Assembly: GCA_022829145.1 (NCBI GenBank)
Contig: CM040763.1
Coordinates: 9,533,141 to 9,597,140 of the forward strand
DNA length: 64,000 nucleotides
Source: Albula goreensis
Lineage: Eukaryota > Chordata > Actinopteri > Albuliformes > Albulidae
Direction of reading: 5' to 3'
Of this stretch, positions 50,347 to 64,000 are shown piece by piece. The first letter of the stretch is position 1. Every line of letters starts with the position of its first letter. The notes beneath the pieces were generated by a model. It searched no databases and was not told the origin of the DNA. It worked only from the letters and a program-made list of their open reading frames with translations. Both the position numbers and the translations under genes were made by a program.

Positions 50347-52734
50347 CAATTTGAATCACAATATCAAATATTTGTTAATGGTGATACCTAAAATATCCAG
50401 TCATTTTGAAAATAAAATAAAGGCAACGACAGTTTGCATTTCACCATAAATTTCATAAAGCATATTAACAAACACACCCTGGATTATTGTGCATGAAGTG
50501 TCAAGGTAGAGACAAAAGTCATGACCATATAGCTTTTGTTACCTTTGTTCAAATAAAGCCATGTCACAAATCTATGAATCAACAAGAGACACTCATCATT
50601 GCAGAGCAGCTTCAGAGACTAGCAGATCACTTTTATCTTAAATGCAACTCTCTGAAGCAGCGTACTTCCCATTCTGTAAAATCAAGTTTACAATGGCTTT
50701 CTGTGGGGGAATGTAAACCACGTTCCATTAAACTGGGTTGCTTTATAACATCCACACAATCAATAGTACTATCTGCGGAGGCAGTGATGTAATGACAGCC
50801 CGCGGCAGCGAGAGAACAAACCCAACAAAACACTCCGCAAATCCATTTTTATTAATACTCAGCCAGCACACGTTACAGGGGACTCACTCATCCAAACTGG
50901 ATTTCGTCTACAGGCCCCCGGAAACATTTAATGCGTACGAGTACACACAAGTTTACAAGCCACACAAGTCCTTAACCTGAGGATTTGTTTTATTTCCAAA
51001 CAAAAATGTCTGCTTCCAGACATCAAAAAAAAAAAATATCGGCAATAAATCTTACGATTAACTGCTTGACGCTTGAAATGTTTTGAGCTCCGTTTTTTTT
51101 TCTCCAAAGGAAGAGATGGGAGGCCAAGTTTTCTAGAAAAAGGCATCCGCAGATGTGAAAGGACCCACTCAAAAGTGGCCAAGGACCTGACATCCGTTTG
51201 GCAGCAGAAGTGTCCGGCACACAGTGCAATCAGTCCCTAATCAGCTAAAACAACATTCTGACTCTTAATTCATAGCTGCCTGTGAGCTCCACAGGAGTTG
51301 GCCAGTGCGCCCCTCATGCCCAATGACGAATAAAACACTCCCTGTTTGTCGAGCTGCTTGGTTGTAGACCCAGTGATGCACCGAAAAGCAGAAGCTCTGA
51401 GACTGTAACCTTTGCTACAGTAGTAATTCATTGTGGTTTTCACAGTTTCATAACCTTTTCAGAGACAAAACTCTGAAAGTGTCCTTAACAAATGTATTCA
51501 TTGTTCATACATTCACTACAGATTAATCAAAATGGAAAATATGATTTGGTTTTCAGTAAACACCATTAAAAGTCAACCATATATCTACATTTAACTCTTT
51601 GTTTGTCTTTTAGATATAACTTTAAATTTACTCCAAAATGTTAATGTTATTGGGTCCTTGTCACAAAAAATCTGCAGTAGCTTTGCAGTGACCACAGCTC
51701 AGTAAGTCTCATAATGTGTGCTCAGGAAAGTATAAGCCGTCTTTTCTCAAAGCTGGAACAAAGTGCATTGTGGTTAAATTGAAATGGGCCCAAAGTTTCA
51801 TTAGTAGCTTATTAGTAGTTCATTACTCTTGAGTGGAAGGCTACTTCTGCTCTTGCCTTGCACATTTACTGTTAATGACTTGAGGCCCTCTTCCCAGTTG
51901 TAGCTGGGCAGAGTCCCAGGGAGAGGGCCCATCTCCCCACTTGTGCGTGATGGCACAGTGGGTGTCCCTGGTCCCTGACGCTGTAACGGTGTCAGGCCTG
52001 CTTCACTGAGACAGCCATATCATCAGGAGATATCAGCTGACAACCATGTGCTTGAGCAACTGATCTAAGCAAAAAGATTCAATACACAGTCATTTCTTGC
52101 TATTTATATTTTTTGATTTTTTTTTAAAGATATATCCAAAGGGTACTTGGGAATATTTCTTGATGCATGAAGCCTGACCTCAGAAATTCACCATGCAATC
52201 ACGAGTCACAGAGGCAGCTAGACATGGGGTATGACCGTTGCATGCTATGCAGAGGAAAGCAAGAGCAGAATATGGCCGAAAGGTCAATCCGGATTTAGTA
52301 CTTATCAGGTTATAGAGCGACAGTATTACTAATTTCCTTCAGAAAGGGCCCGTTGTCAAGATACTCCCAGATATCAGCGGTTTTCACGTTGTGGTGGTGT
52401 TTTGAATGATCACTGACCCAGTGGGTAAAACAGCCACTGTTTCTGATTGGCCAGATGTTTTGTTGCCATTTGTGTTGTCAGGCTAGGCGAATGACTAGCC
52501 CTGAGGTCCTGACCTGAGTACAGCTGGCACAACATCAGTGACACGGGACAGTAGGACACAATTACAACAGGAAGAGCGCTGCCTGACACAGTGACTGTGC
52601 ATGTCTCTGTACTCATGTGTCACAACAAAATAAAGTTCTGATTTGAACTAAAAGCCAGAGTGAATGTATGGACAGCTCAGAACTTTTTAATATTTCTGTC
52701 TGTCATTAACAAAAAGAGAAGCAGTCCATTTACT
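50347..52734. other. intergenic, no gene recognised
   Basis: Open frames (50487-50792, 50928-51182 and 52410-52616) are short and unrecognised. Moderately GC-rich non-repetitive stretches at about 50790-50960 and 51270-51400 could be regulatory; nothing firm. Confidence 0.6.
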
Positions 52735-52920
52735 GGAGAGGTAGTCTGGTAGAACGATTAGCCTGGGCTTATAACTCAGAGGTTCAAGTCTCAGATAGAG
52801 CGGTGCTCTTGTACCCTTGAGCAAGGTAAATTGCTTCAAAAAATATCCAGCTGTAGGTAAGGATGTATGAAAAATGTACGATGTGAACGTTGGTCTGGAT
52901 AAGGGCGTCTGGTAAACACA
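52735..52920 (+). mobile_element. tRNA-derived SINE, full length
   Basis: The tRNA-like head starts near GTAGTCTGGTAGAACGATTA (A-box region) with a B box GGTTCAAGTCT at 52781-52791. The body contains the typical teleost words TACCCTTGAGCAAGGTAAAT and AATATCCAGCTGTAGGTAA. The tail is GTCTGGATAAGGGCGTCTGG at about 52892-52911. It is the best-preserved copy of this SINE type in the window. Confidence 0.85.
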
Positions 52921-55900
52921 ATGTACTGTCTTTTATAATCCTTTCCCTGCTGCTTCACTGTTCTGACAGCAGGGAAACTTCCTAACAACTTCCATCCGTG
53001 CGAGTGGCTGCGGTCTAAAGGGTCGCATAAAAACTGAACGGAAGTCTGGTCTGCCACCCTATCCAAAGCGGACATCAGCCAAACCTGATACACAGTGTGC
53101 CAGTTTCATTAAAACATCAAGCTCAAGACTGAACAGAATAACTAGTGTGGTAAACTTAATGAAATTTACATTTGGACCCAATAAAGTTAATCAGTTTTCC
53201 ATGTCCTGCTTTTTAATGCTACCTCTGAGCTCCAGTGCAAACTAAGATCCAGGTAACATCAAATATTTCTGCACAAAGAAAATTCTCTTTGTGCCAAAAA
53301 AAGTGTTAACACTTTATAGCTGGAATCATTAAATGATTGCTTGAAGATGCTAAGATTTATAAACAGTCCAGCAAAACTGATGAAAGCTTAAAGGCAGTTT
53401 AGGGTATTTCCACAAAAACAACATCCCTTCAGGAAAGCTACTTTTGATGACATATGGCTCATGGCAACAGACATCTGGGAGGTTACAAATGGAAAATGCA
53501 TTTTCAAACTAATGTGTATATGGCTTTGTATGGTATTTCCCATTTGCATCTAACCGATATGCCATTTTTATAGTTATAACCACATAATGTATATTGGAAC
53601 TCAAACTCAAGAATGGCAAATCCATCTATCGCCACAAAAAATACGATGTACTCTTATTTAATCGTGCACGTGTAAAACACTGTTTCATATTGCGGAAATT
53701 ACAAGTTCCCCATCTGAAACATTTAATAGAAGGCACTTCCACAGTTTCTGACTGGGGCAGGCAGGTCCTGGGTGAAACTGAGGCCTTCTGTACGGGTTTC
53801 GTTACATGGTCACTGAAACTGAGCTCACCGAAGCTAAGTGAGCGGTTTCCATTCGGAGATTAATTTGTTTGAATCTGGGAGCATGTGCTGGGCGGCAGTC
53901 AAGGCAGGCGGTCGTCTAATCTGAGCAAATGCAAGTTAATTTAAGACCACCCTGGATCTGAGGCTTTAAAAATAAAGAGCAAAAGAAAGAAAGAAAAAAA
54001 CAGTCTTTCTGGGGACGGCCCCACACCATTTCGACACATATTATCCCATATTTCTTTGAGCTCCTGAGGTGCAAGGGACGGCTGTGTAGAGCCATTCATG
54101 ATTAGAGTCACATGGAACTATCACAAATAGAGTTTGTACCAGGATACTCAATGTACTTATCCCCACTTACTCTAGTCTACACACAGTAACAGGGATACTG
54201 AGTGTCTCCACTCCTTTTGTTCCCAGCCTGTTGCTGCAGATTTCAGTGAGTCCTCACTTCTGTTCTGTGTATATGTCTGCACCACATACCACTGCACCTC
54301 TAACATGCACAAGCAGTGATACGGTGAGCACATTGAACTGATTCTACTCTCAAAACTTCTAACCATAAAATATGGTTCTGCCACACTATAGGGTGGAAAG
54401 GTAAAGTCACTTTTAACTTTTAGCATTACCATGGCATGCTCTATATCTCCAATTCCCTCTCTTAGTCTGTTCAGTACATCTTCAGGATATTCATTACCTT
54501 CAGATTCAGAACTCTGAACCTCTACAAGTAGATCTATTCAGAAAAAAGGCCAACAGCAAATCTTATTCACAATTTCAAACCCCCAAACCCCCCAGCTTAC
54601 TCCAGCCCTGTAAGGTGAGTTTGACACCTTAATGGCACAGTAGTTGTCTCCACATGCACGTCCCACTGACAGCTTCCTTTTAATTAAAATTTGTTATGGA
54701 TACTTTCAGTAGCTGTCAAAAGTATCTCATCCATTTGCCACATTAGAAGATGTGGGAGCTCTGTGTAAAACCAGTCTCTGCCTCTCCGCCGAGCCTTTCA
54801 CTGAAAGCACCACAGCTTCTCTCCAACTCTGGAAAAGTTATTATCTCTGCTGTACTTAGATTCAAATAGAGGATATAAGCCCTGTGCAAAGACTCTCTCT
54901 ATCCCAGAAAACATGGCACTAGCTGGCTAGCAAAGCAGGCCATGTACATGAAAAGTGAAGCATTTCTGCTTCTGAGCATAGTTTATATCATTGCCTTGTT
55001 AGTAATAAATGAGGTCAATACACGCAACACAACGGTACAGACAACCAAACGGCAAACATTATGTGCCTTTGCAGTCAAATTCAATACACATAAGTACATA
55101 GAAATGGGTATTTGAATGTAATTATTTCCTCAACAGTAAGCATTCATTTCACCCTTGGCCAAATGTAGCAGGCATGCATGATATCATAGTCTTTAGAGTG
55201 AACTTCTGAATTTCATGAAGTAATGCTTATTTAACTTGCTCACAATCATTGTAATTGTAAAATATATTCTCATGAGTATATTAGTTGGAAAGATGTTAAT
55301 AAATACAGATAAAAGGACAAAGCTATGCAGTCACATTGCTATGAGATGTGGTCAAAGATTAAGAAACAGCCCCTGGACCCACGTAATGCGGCTGTCAGAC
55401 AAAACGGTCTCTGAGAACCCCGCTACACTTAAGGAGCAGCAGAACTAATAAGAGGATATCTTGACAAGACAGAACATGACAATTACTCTTAAGTAAATCC
55501 TGAATGGCAAGAGCAAAATCACACTGGATTTGCTCACACTTCACGCACAACCTGTTTGCACCAAACAAAAAGGATCAGGAGAAAGGATCAGTCACTTCGA
55601 TTTTCAGTGTCTGTTATATATAGTTATGTGATAATGGAGCTTATGTACATAATGTTTTAAGAATGCTTTAGAGTAAGTGCTATACTCACTATGAAGATGG
55701 AGCAGAGTTACTGTTTTGTGCATTTTACTGTTATTTGTTGCATTTTTATTTTTACTCTATAAATGATTAGACCTACAGTATATGACCGCAAATCTCCAAT
55801 GAACAGGAGTAAAGTTTAAAAAGCAGTAAATGAAGCCTTTTTGAGACTAGTTGTATTTTTAACAGTGCCCACAAATAAAGCAAAAACTCAGAAAAGATTT

Positions 55901-58900
55901 TGAAAATGAAGGATGGTGAGCCAGTGTGAAAGAGCAATTTTAAAAATCTGATTACAGTTGTGACTCAAAATCATGAATAGTAAATTATTCCACATTCTGA
56001 ATGCCTGAATAAATGCAGGCAACTCTTATGCAAAACTGCCTTGAATCCTCGACCAGTCTCACACCCTGTGAGTCTCTCACTTACATTAAATAAAGCCATA
56101 AAAGTAAACCTTTTGTGGGTTAGAAGCAAATTCTAGTGTATTATTTCAGCTGTTCTTTTCTTGGGTTAGTTGGCAAAATCAACCACTATCTGGCAGTTCC
56201 AAGTAATGCTTTTTACAGAAATCATATTCATCTATTCTTAAAATGTTGAAGTTATACTTCCAATGGTAAAATATTCAAAATGTACAGTTCCCTTCAATAC
56301 TTAGTCTCTGGTTTATGGGTGCAGCATGAACAACAATGAAAACTGCCCTTTTATGCCCTCTAGTGGTGACAGAGAGACTGACATTTGTTTTCCCATTGCA
56401 CACAGCTAGACGAGTTTCTGTACATGAAAAGCCTTGTGTTTGTGGTTGTGTGACATTTGGACAGCTCTATGAAAGTGCAGAAATATTCAAATGTGGAACT
56501 ATGCTTTGCTGCAGTCCAGCCAGTAATCCCTGGCCTTCACAGACATGCAGCCTAGTTATAATAGGAATTTAAAAATTGTCGTTCAACTTCCGCAGCTCTT
56601 TGTAGCTGCTAAATAAAAGCAATATGTAAACATGAAACTATGAATAAGCCTCTTGCAAAGTTTTCTGAAAGCCATGTTCCACATGGTTTCATATGCTACA
56701 GTCACCCCTCTTGAACCTCAAACCTGCCACACCTGTCACAAAGATGTACAGGGTATTGTTCCAAATTGCTGGAATTGCTGAACCAACCATGCTTGAAGAT
56801 CAAGAATTTTGTGACGATTAACTTGCAAGAATGCGGCAACTATTAAACACATATTGACAGATTTATTGACATGCAGTTTTTTTTGGGCCTATGAACCTGC
56901 AAAGCAATCCAAAGACAGTAGCACAGACTGTAAAATCTTTAAGTCATTATTAAGATGTATTTCCCCTGCCAGGGCATTTGAGATGTAGCCTGGAGAGACA
57001 ACCTGACTGACGTGAGAAAAGCAGCCCTATCAGTTCCGTTGCGCCAGTGGGGAAGGGCAGTCATGTATGTTGAGACCAGTTGTCCGCAGGGGAGAACTAA
57101 ACCTGCCAGTCACATCCATCCTGCTTATAGGTGTTAGAATGCCTGGGGACAGAAATGGAGCATTCCTCTCCCTAGACATAACTTTGAGCTGCTGTCCCTC
57201 AGTTGGCTCCAGCTCGCATCGCATTACAAGTAGCAAGCACAGACAACGCACCGATCTGTGGTGCTATCCGCAGCCGAGGCTGGTCAACCCAAAACACCAA
57301 CCAGAGTGAAATTATTTTTGAGACTATGGGCTGACAGATCCAAGGTTTGTAACACAAGACAGGACATTCAACTTTTACAGTCAACCACAAAAACAAAACC
57401 ATATTGCAAAATGTTCAACATATATAGCTGTCTTTTATATAGTTTGCAATGTACATTTACATTAATTCACATGAGGCAACATGGTTCTTACATGACAAAA
57501 ATACCCCTCATTAAAAAAAGAGTCTGAGACAGGAATTTTAATTACACAATATGCTTACAATGGAAAATGTGTGAGGAACTTTGAGAATGTTGAATTTTGA
57601 AACGGCTGTTAATCATTGATGCTTTTTTCTCATGGAGTCATGGTGTTTCCAATATTAAGTGTTTGATGTAAACACAAAATGTAGTTACTCTGGGAACAGA
57701 AAACAAGCCTCTCAGATATACTTTCATGCTGACTGTATACTGTACATGCCGTACTGGTGTCCCAAATTAATATGTTCTAGAGTAATTCTTTCTACAATAA
57801 CATTTCTCAGCTTTTCCTCACCCAAATTGAGTTACTGTACATCAGCACCACCAGGGCACCGTCTCCTACAGGCTAAGGAGCTGGCTGTGCACACGTCATT
57901 GTGTGATCAGTTCATCTTGCAGGTGTCTGGGCAGCCAGAAGAGGCCGCCAGAGAGCAACGAGACTGAGCATCCCTGCCAGCTGAAAACCCCGTTCTTAAT
58001 GCTTCACCAGTGTGGGTTTCTGGCCATAGCCGGTAATGCTGTGGTTACCAAAGGAACACCCACCTGCAGAACCCACAGTGGGTGCAGCCAAGGTGCTTTT
58101 ATTCAGTGAAGCGAACAGAGGCCCAGCTCTGCAATACCTATGACCCTTCCTTCACCATACTGCAGATTCCTCTAACTCAACGCATTCCAGTGTAACAGTG
58201 GACATTCTATAAAGTACATTAAACCACCTTGGCTGAGCAACTGTAAATATGTATATGGACAAGAAATCAGCGTTCTCTACGTTTTGTGTAATTGGGTCAA
58301 AAAATCCCTCAAAAATGTATGTTATGCAGTTCTAAATATATAAATTTCCTTGAGATTAATCACATTTTAATGGACTCTTATATGTTTGCTCAGCCCATCT
58401 GAGATGGCTGTAGTGCAGAATGAACCCACATAGATATTCAAGCCTCCTGCCAATTGGGCATCACAGTTTCCCATTTCAAATGACTTTAATGTTGTATCTA
58501 GTGTGCTGGTGGGAAAACTCACATTTCACTTACAGAAGACTCTTGCATGTCCTCCTCCATTACCAGAGGGCAGGACAGTAACATGTTCACATAAACCTAT
58601 TGATTAAAAAATATGTTTAAGAAAAACAAAGTTATTTGTTTTCTGGAGCCCTAATACATATTATATTTATAAAAAGTTTGAATGTGTATATTGAATTCTG
58701 TTTCAAATTCTTACTCAAGCTGGTTGTGATGTTGTTTTGAGCAGAAGCTTTGGTCTACTGAAAGTTTACCATTCCTTCAGCACTGCCACTGAGAAGCTCA
58801 AAGGATCCTTATGGGTGGAGCGCTCTTTCTCTCCATTGTATTCTTGTAATCGCCTTTATAAATGATCTGACAACACTGATTTAAAAAAAGGCGGTATTAT

Positions 58901-59880
58901 TTCATTGTGATGTCATTTTAATGTGAATGAGGGACATCAGTAATACCTGATATACTGTAGTGCATCTAAGATACCAACGCATTGGAAAAGGACACGCATT
59001 TTCATAATATTACTAATGTCGAATGCATTAAAATGCTCCTATTTAAAGAATATGAAGCCCTGATTGACCGGTGTCATCGCTAACATTAACATGAGATCTA
59101 AGAAATCTGCGTGGGAGGGTAGCAATTCATTTGGGTCTCCTGGGAAAATGAGCGACGAGGCTGCCTTACTCAGGGACTGGTGACTACATGAGTAACCCCT
59201 TATTCCCTTTCACTGTGCAGTGGACTGCCATGGGGTTTAGCATATCCAAGCTATCACATAGGAGCACCCAAGAGACATGGTCCTGGCAGGGTAACACTGC
59301 TCTGAATGGCAGCATACAGAAAACCGATGCTAACCATGGGGCCCACAGAAAACAAAAAACACAAAAATGCTTTCCTCTGACTGACACTTAAAAGTATTGC
59401 ACATATCAATGTAACCAACATCAAATGACAGCACATAATATCTCCAGCTGAACAGGCTCTGTCTGGACAATAGTTTTCTTACTGATCCAGCTCCATAACA
59501 TGCAAACTCCTCGTTATAAATTCTGATTGAACAGCTTCTCTCCACATAACATTTCAAAGCCAAAACAGGGCAGAGTGAGTTCAAGTGCCGATCACCATAA
59601 AATATGAATGGAGCAGGATGAGATGGAGGGAACTGAGCTCAATGATTAGAAAACTGGATGATAATGATGTAGGTGTGTGCACTGTGTCTGAACACAAGGT
59701 CCTTAGTATGACCCTCTGAAAACACATGCATGTTATGTGTACAGAATAACCCTGTTTGCTGAGGATGCAGGCAGCATTAACTCTGAAGTTCAAATGTCAG
59801 AGCCTCCACTGTAGATCTAATCTTAGGTTTGTACAGGATTATTCTTACTGTTTATTTACAGTTTCAAATAAAGGTAAGCA
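52921..59880. other. intergenic, no gene recognised
   Basis: AT-rich sequence with scattered short open frames and no recognisable proteins. One repeat-free block at about 53720-53960 (CCGAAGCTAAGTGAGCGG, GGAGATTAATTTG, GATCTGAGGC) has CNE-like texture. No microsatellite above 20 bp was noted here. Confidence 0.6.
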
Positions 59881-59881
59881 T

Positions 59882-59950
59882 TTCATTCATTCATTCATTC
59901 ATTCATTAATGCATCCATTCATTCACTCACTCACTCACTCACTCACTCAT
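59882..59950. repeat. (TTCA)n/(CTCA)n tetranucleotide repeat
   Basis: TTCA units, a short interruption (TTAATGCATCCA), then TTCA and six CTCA units. The motif switch shows a point-mutated unit has itself expanded. Confidence 0.95.
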
Positions 59951-62900
59951 ACTTTAATTTTTTCTTTTCCTATCTTTTCTTTCCACTTCTCCCTCCTACC
60001 CTCCCTCCAGGGTCTTTTTCAGTGTATGGTCCATTGCATTAACTTGTCGTCATTACCCATCCTCCAGAACAAAGCAGTGAATCTCATAAACCTCATCACC
60101 CTACAATTAGAGCACAAAAAAACACAAGAACGAGACAAGAGCATGTGGTTAAAAAATTCTGAGAAGGATGTCAAGCAAATTATTACCACACCCTAGGTGC
60201 TACAGCTGGGCTCCTCCACAGCGGCTGAGCCACATCCAGTGTGTGCAAGCTGCTGACCTAACGTAACCCCTGTGCACCACAGCCATTCTCCACAGCACAG
60301 GAGATCAGAGCCGCATTTCGTTTGCCTCTGAATGCCCATAATTCAATCAGTGTACAAATCAGCGGGGGCCCGCCATGTCCCTCCCTTTCCTGCCATGGAG
60401 GAAAAAGCAATGGGGTTTGCTTTTGTTTCACAGCACCACTTTCCTGACCAGGATGCCCATTTCCTTCCCACAGGCAAGGTTTTTCAAGGCCTTTTACCCA
60501 CCAAAACAAATTGGGTATTACTGTGGCTGTACTGAGGTCACGCTGCTCTTTTCTATCTTACTATTCTTACTACATGCTTAGCCTGCATGTTAGCATATTT
60601 TAGTATGAATCTCGCTACAAAATAATCAGAGGATAATTTGTTTTCTTAATTTAAGTTAATTTTTGTAGTAAAGGTTTGATTTCGGTTCTTTTTGATGAGC
60701 AACTACAAAGTACAAAGCTATATTTTTATAATCTTAAAATGGATTTATTATATCTACGTTAATAAAATTCAGTTTTCACATTGCCAACTGTTAAAGAGTT
60801 ATATATATATGGACATAAAACAAGTTTAATATCAGTAGTTAATCAGAATGTTAACAAACTCTTCATATTCATGTTTCTGATGTCATTGCATAGTGTCTCT
60901 TTGTTCATAGAGATGAAGAGGTGTTGTCAAATTTCTTCTCAAATTCAAAATGTGTTCATCTGAATGATCTGAGTTTGAATATATTCAAACAAGAAAAAAA
61001 AACACAAAAAAAGCAACAGGTGGTATGGAGGTGAAGATGGCATAGCCTATAGTGCAAGACAGATGAATATTGATGATAGTCCAAAGTGTATGGTGAAGGC
61101 ATACCTACAGAAAAAAATAATAAACCAATCAGCTCTGAAGAGGCACATCTTTACCTAGTCCTAACTAGTGCTGACTGTCTCCCAATGCTAAATCTGGCGA
61201 ACTAACTGAGAAACTCAGTTAACTTTACAATCCCAGGCTGTATGCCTGTGACTTGTGACTGCAGCCTGCACACTAATAATGGTGAACTTATTGAATAATA
61301 GTGAAATATTTCATAAAGGAGCACAGTGACTATTGTCAGCTGTCATTGATGAGCTTATCCAGAAATTTAGCAAATCACATCATGCCATTGATTTTTGGAA
61401 ATAAGGCTTAAATAATTAAATTAAGAGGTTGACATAAATTCCAGACACGGATACCGCCCCCCATGGCTACCCCCACTTTCCCCATATCACATACTACACT
61501 GTACAGTGAGACAAATGATCAATCAAGTGCAGAATGCATTTCAATACAGGTTGCATTGTCACAATACATAAGATAGCCAATATGATAGAACATCAAATAA
61601 TATTTTATAAATATTTTATAATAAACATAAAATGTTTATTTTCCCCATGAATTACAAACTGTTGCTGCAAATACCATCAGTTTTCATTTACTGAAAATGA
61701 AGCATTTGTTCAAATCATTTCAACATGACCTAGGGTTGGTTTTGTGCCCTCCGGCCTTAAAAAAGAGTGAAAGAATTGATTCACAATCAGCACAAGAGAA
61801 GAACTCTAGCCTTTTATTTTGTGTTTAAGAGGTTACACCTTTTATGACACTAGCAAGTTTGCTATTGTCTTTCCATTTTACGAATACAGGTGTAAAAGCT
61901 CAAGTTATAAGAACAATGGTCCTCAGATTAAAAATAATAGGTAATTACTGCACCTGAAGCTAAAATCGCACACAAACCAGCTGTTTTATATCAGTCCAGC
62001 ATGCAATGTACAGTCACCCATGTATTACTCACTTAATTAATAGCTGGAGACATGAAAAGCACTGGAATGTGTACCCGAAACCTCCTCAGAGAAGGAGATA
62101 ACACTGCTGTGTCATGACCAGAAGTAGGAGTTTTGAAGCCATTCAAACCTTGAAAGCTAACATTGTTATGTCCAAAGCATCTACCTTCTCATGGAGGTGG
62201 TACAGCAACATGAAACCAAGTGGGTGTTGGTTCATTTTTAATACAGATCTCTCTTAGGGGCTTTTGCTTACCCTGCATTTCACTGAGGATTCATTCAGAT
62301 GCTCAGGAAATTGTGTTGGAGCCCAAACAGTCACACTGTCAGAGATCTCAAGAATCTTTCAAGCCTTGCTTTAGGGGAACGGTACAGACTGCAGCTTCAC
62401 TGACACTCCAAGTATGTGACAGTTCACTCTGGTCACATTCTGTGGGCGTTTCGCAGAAGTGGTTTTAAAGGGTTGATCTTCCACCTTGACTCATACAGCT
62501 ATGGCTTTCACCACACACCTGGCATGACCAATTTAAAGTAACTGGTTAAAAAATATAAGTCAGGCCAGGCCATCAGTCACTCGGAACTGCCTTTCCTTCT
62601 CTGGCCTTACACAGCAGTCTCGTATGCAACGCTACTAAGAAAATAATTAGATGTTTTTTCATAGCTTGGTGAATACATCTGCATAAAGTCAGACTGGTGC
62701 TGTGATTTGCTCTCTGGTATGGATGATTATTATATCTGATTATATCAATCATCCAACATCCATGTTCCTTAAATAAAACTCAGCATGTTGAGCTGACACC
62801 AGGCTAAATTTAGCAAAAACGCTGCACTCTGAATGCAGTTTGTCATAGCCACACTGTTACAAAATATGGCTTTCTAAATTTGAAATCTGGAAAGCTTGGA

Positions 62901-63874
62901 TTGACAAATAACTATGCAATGGAATGACTGAGACACAGTGTATTTTTACTCATGAGTATAGCACATACATGCAACATGGAAGGTCACTATTTACCCATAC
63001 CGATGTACATGCTTTACATAGCCTATCCTCCACTTTCTGACACTGGTCAAGTAATGCTTCAGTTGGCATACACTTACAGAGGTACCGCACATCTGCTGTC
63101 ACCACACAAAGCTGAGTGAGCACTTTAGCCGAAGGGAGTGTGGTAACCTATTATCTCATACTGTTATGCTCTCTAATAAGGCTTCCTGCTATCCTCATGA
63201 TTACAGATGCATATATATATATATATATATGTCATTTTCAAACTTCCCTTCAGTTATGGAAATAACAAGAACCTGAATTAACTTTGAACTCAGACCTTTG
63301 TAATGACAACATGCAACCCAGTATGGACTGCTTGTGGGTTCACCTTGGCAACAAAATAACCAGCCACCAATGGCGAAGACAGCTACAGATGGTTCCAAGA
63401 TTTTAAATTGTGGTTAATGGGTAAGAAAAAGATTTAATCCAAGAACAAATTCCATTTTGTAAAATTGTCTGAAAATGCCTCCATGTGAGAACGTTTGCAC
63501 AGAAAAGTGAAAGAGTTCTCTAATGCCCCCATGTTACCATGGGAAAATGCAAAGGACAGACAAAAGTGTTTTATGAGTTATATGACCATGAAAGAAAATC
63601 CATATTCTGAGCAGGAGAAGAGCTACTCCTTAATGTTACTCCAGAGTGGACATCAATGCAGCTTTAAAGCCAGGACCCCACTCAAACAAAGACTGTTACT
63701 TACACAAGTGGACATAAGACTGCACATAAAGGATTGAGGTGCACTCCTCAGAGAACAAACACACTGAGAAATCTGAACTCCACTAGTGAAGTGTTTCCCA
63801 GCGCTGAGCAAGACATGGCCATGCTTGGTGTACCAAACACAATGAGCAAAATGCAACAGCATAATCCCCCACAC

Positions 63875-63876
<2 letters not shown>
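59951..63876. other. intergenic, no gene recognised
   Basis: AT-rich sequence; short open frames only. Contains an (AT)10 tract at 63211-63230. Confidence 0.6.
63211..63230. repeat. (AT)10 microsatellite
   Basis: 20 bp of uninterrupted AT. Confidence 0.95.

Positions 63877-63940
<64 letters not shown>
63877..63940. repeat. (CA)32 microsatellite
   Basis: 64 bp of pure CA preceded by CCCCACACCC. Cys-Val frames on the opposite strand are artefacts. Confidence 0.97.
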
Positions 63941-63942
<2 letters not shown>

Positions 63943-64000
63943 AATTCAGCTCAGGCTGGAAAATGCTGCTTTATCCTTCCTTGAGAGCTGAAGCCCACAG

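Overview
This window is vertebrate DNA, most likely from a teleost fish. It contains one recognisable protein-coding gene with canonical GT-AG introns, many (CA)n, (GA)n and (TAA)n microsatellites, and tRNA-derived SINEs with the 3' tail common in teleost genomes. I see no bacterial-type gene organisation. The species cannot be named from the sequence alone.

The gene is stox2 (storkhead-box protein 2), a winged-helix nuclear protein, on the minus strand. Four coding exons can be placed to the base: exon 1 at 41366-41531 (start codon), exon 2 at 15275-15427, exon 3 at 6864-9207 (most of the protein) and exon 4 at 2975-3173 (stop codon). The junction phases agree (1, 1, 2) and the joined frame is 953 codons plus stop, close to the roughly 926 residues of human STOX2. 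Introns are about 25.9 kb, 6.1 kb and 3.7 kb. An in-frame TGA 27 codons upstream of the ATG fixes the start. The winged-helix domain is split between exons 2 and 3.

Layout from low to high coordinate: 1-2974 is 3' UTR and/or downstream flank of stox2. 2975-9207 holds the two C-terminal exons. 9208-15274 is intron 2, with a roughly 1 kb foldback element and very long (CA)n and (GT)n tracts. 15428-41365 is intron 1, with one SINE and several CNE-like blocks that may be enhancers. 41366-43000 is exon 1 and a GC/CpG-rich putative 5' UTR and promoter. 43000-64000 is upstream flank with a TTAA-flanked MITE, a SINE, microsatellites and two unrecognised minus-strand exon-like segments (45847-46008 and 47966-48054).

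I found no RNA genes, CRISPR arrays, viral genes or intact transposase genes. No clearly novel system is visible. The items most worth checking are the two orphan exon-like segments, a fish polyglycine tract in STOX2, the foldback element, and the CNE-like blocks.
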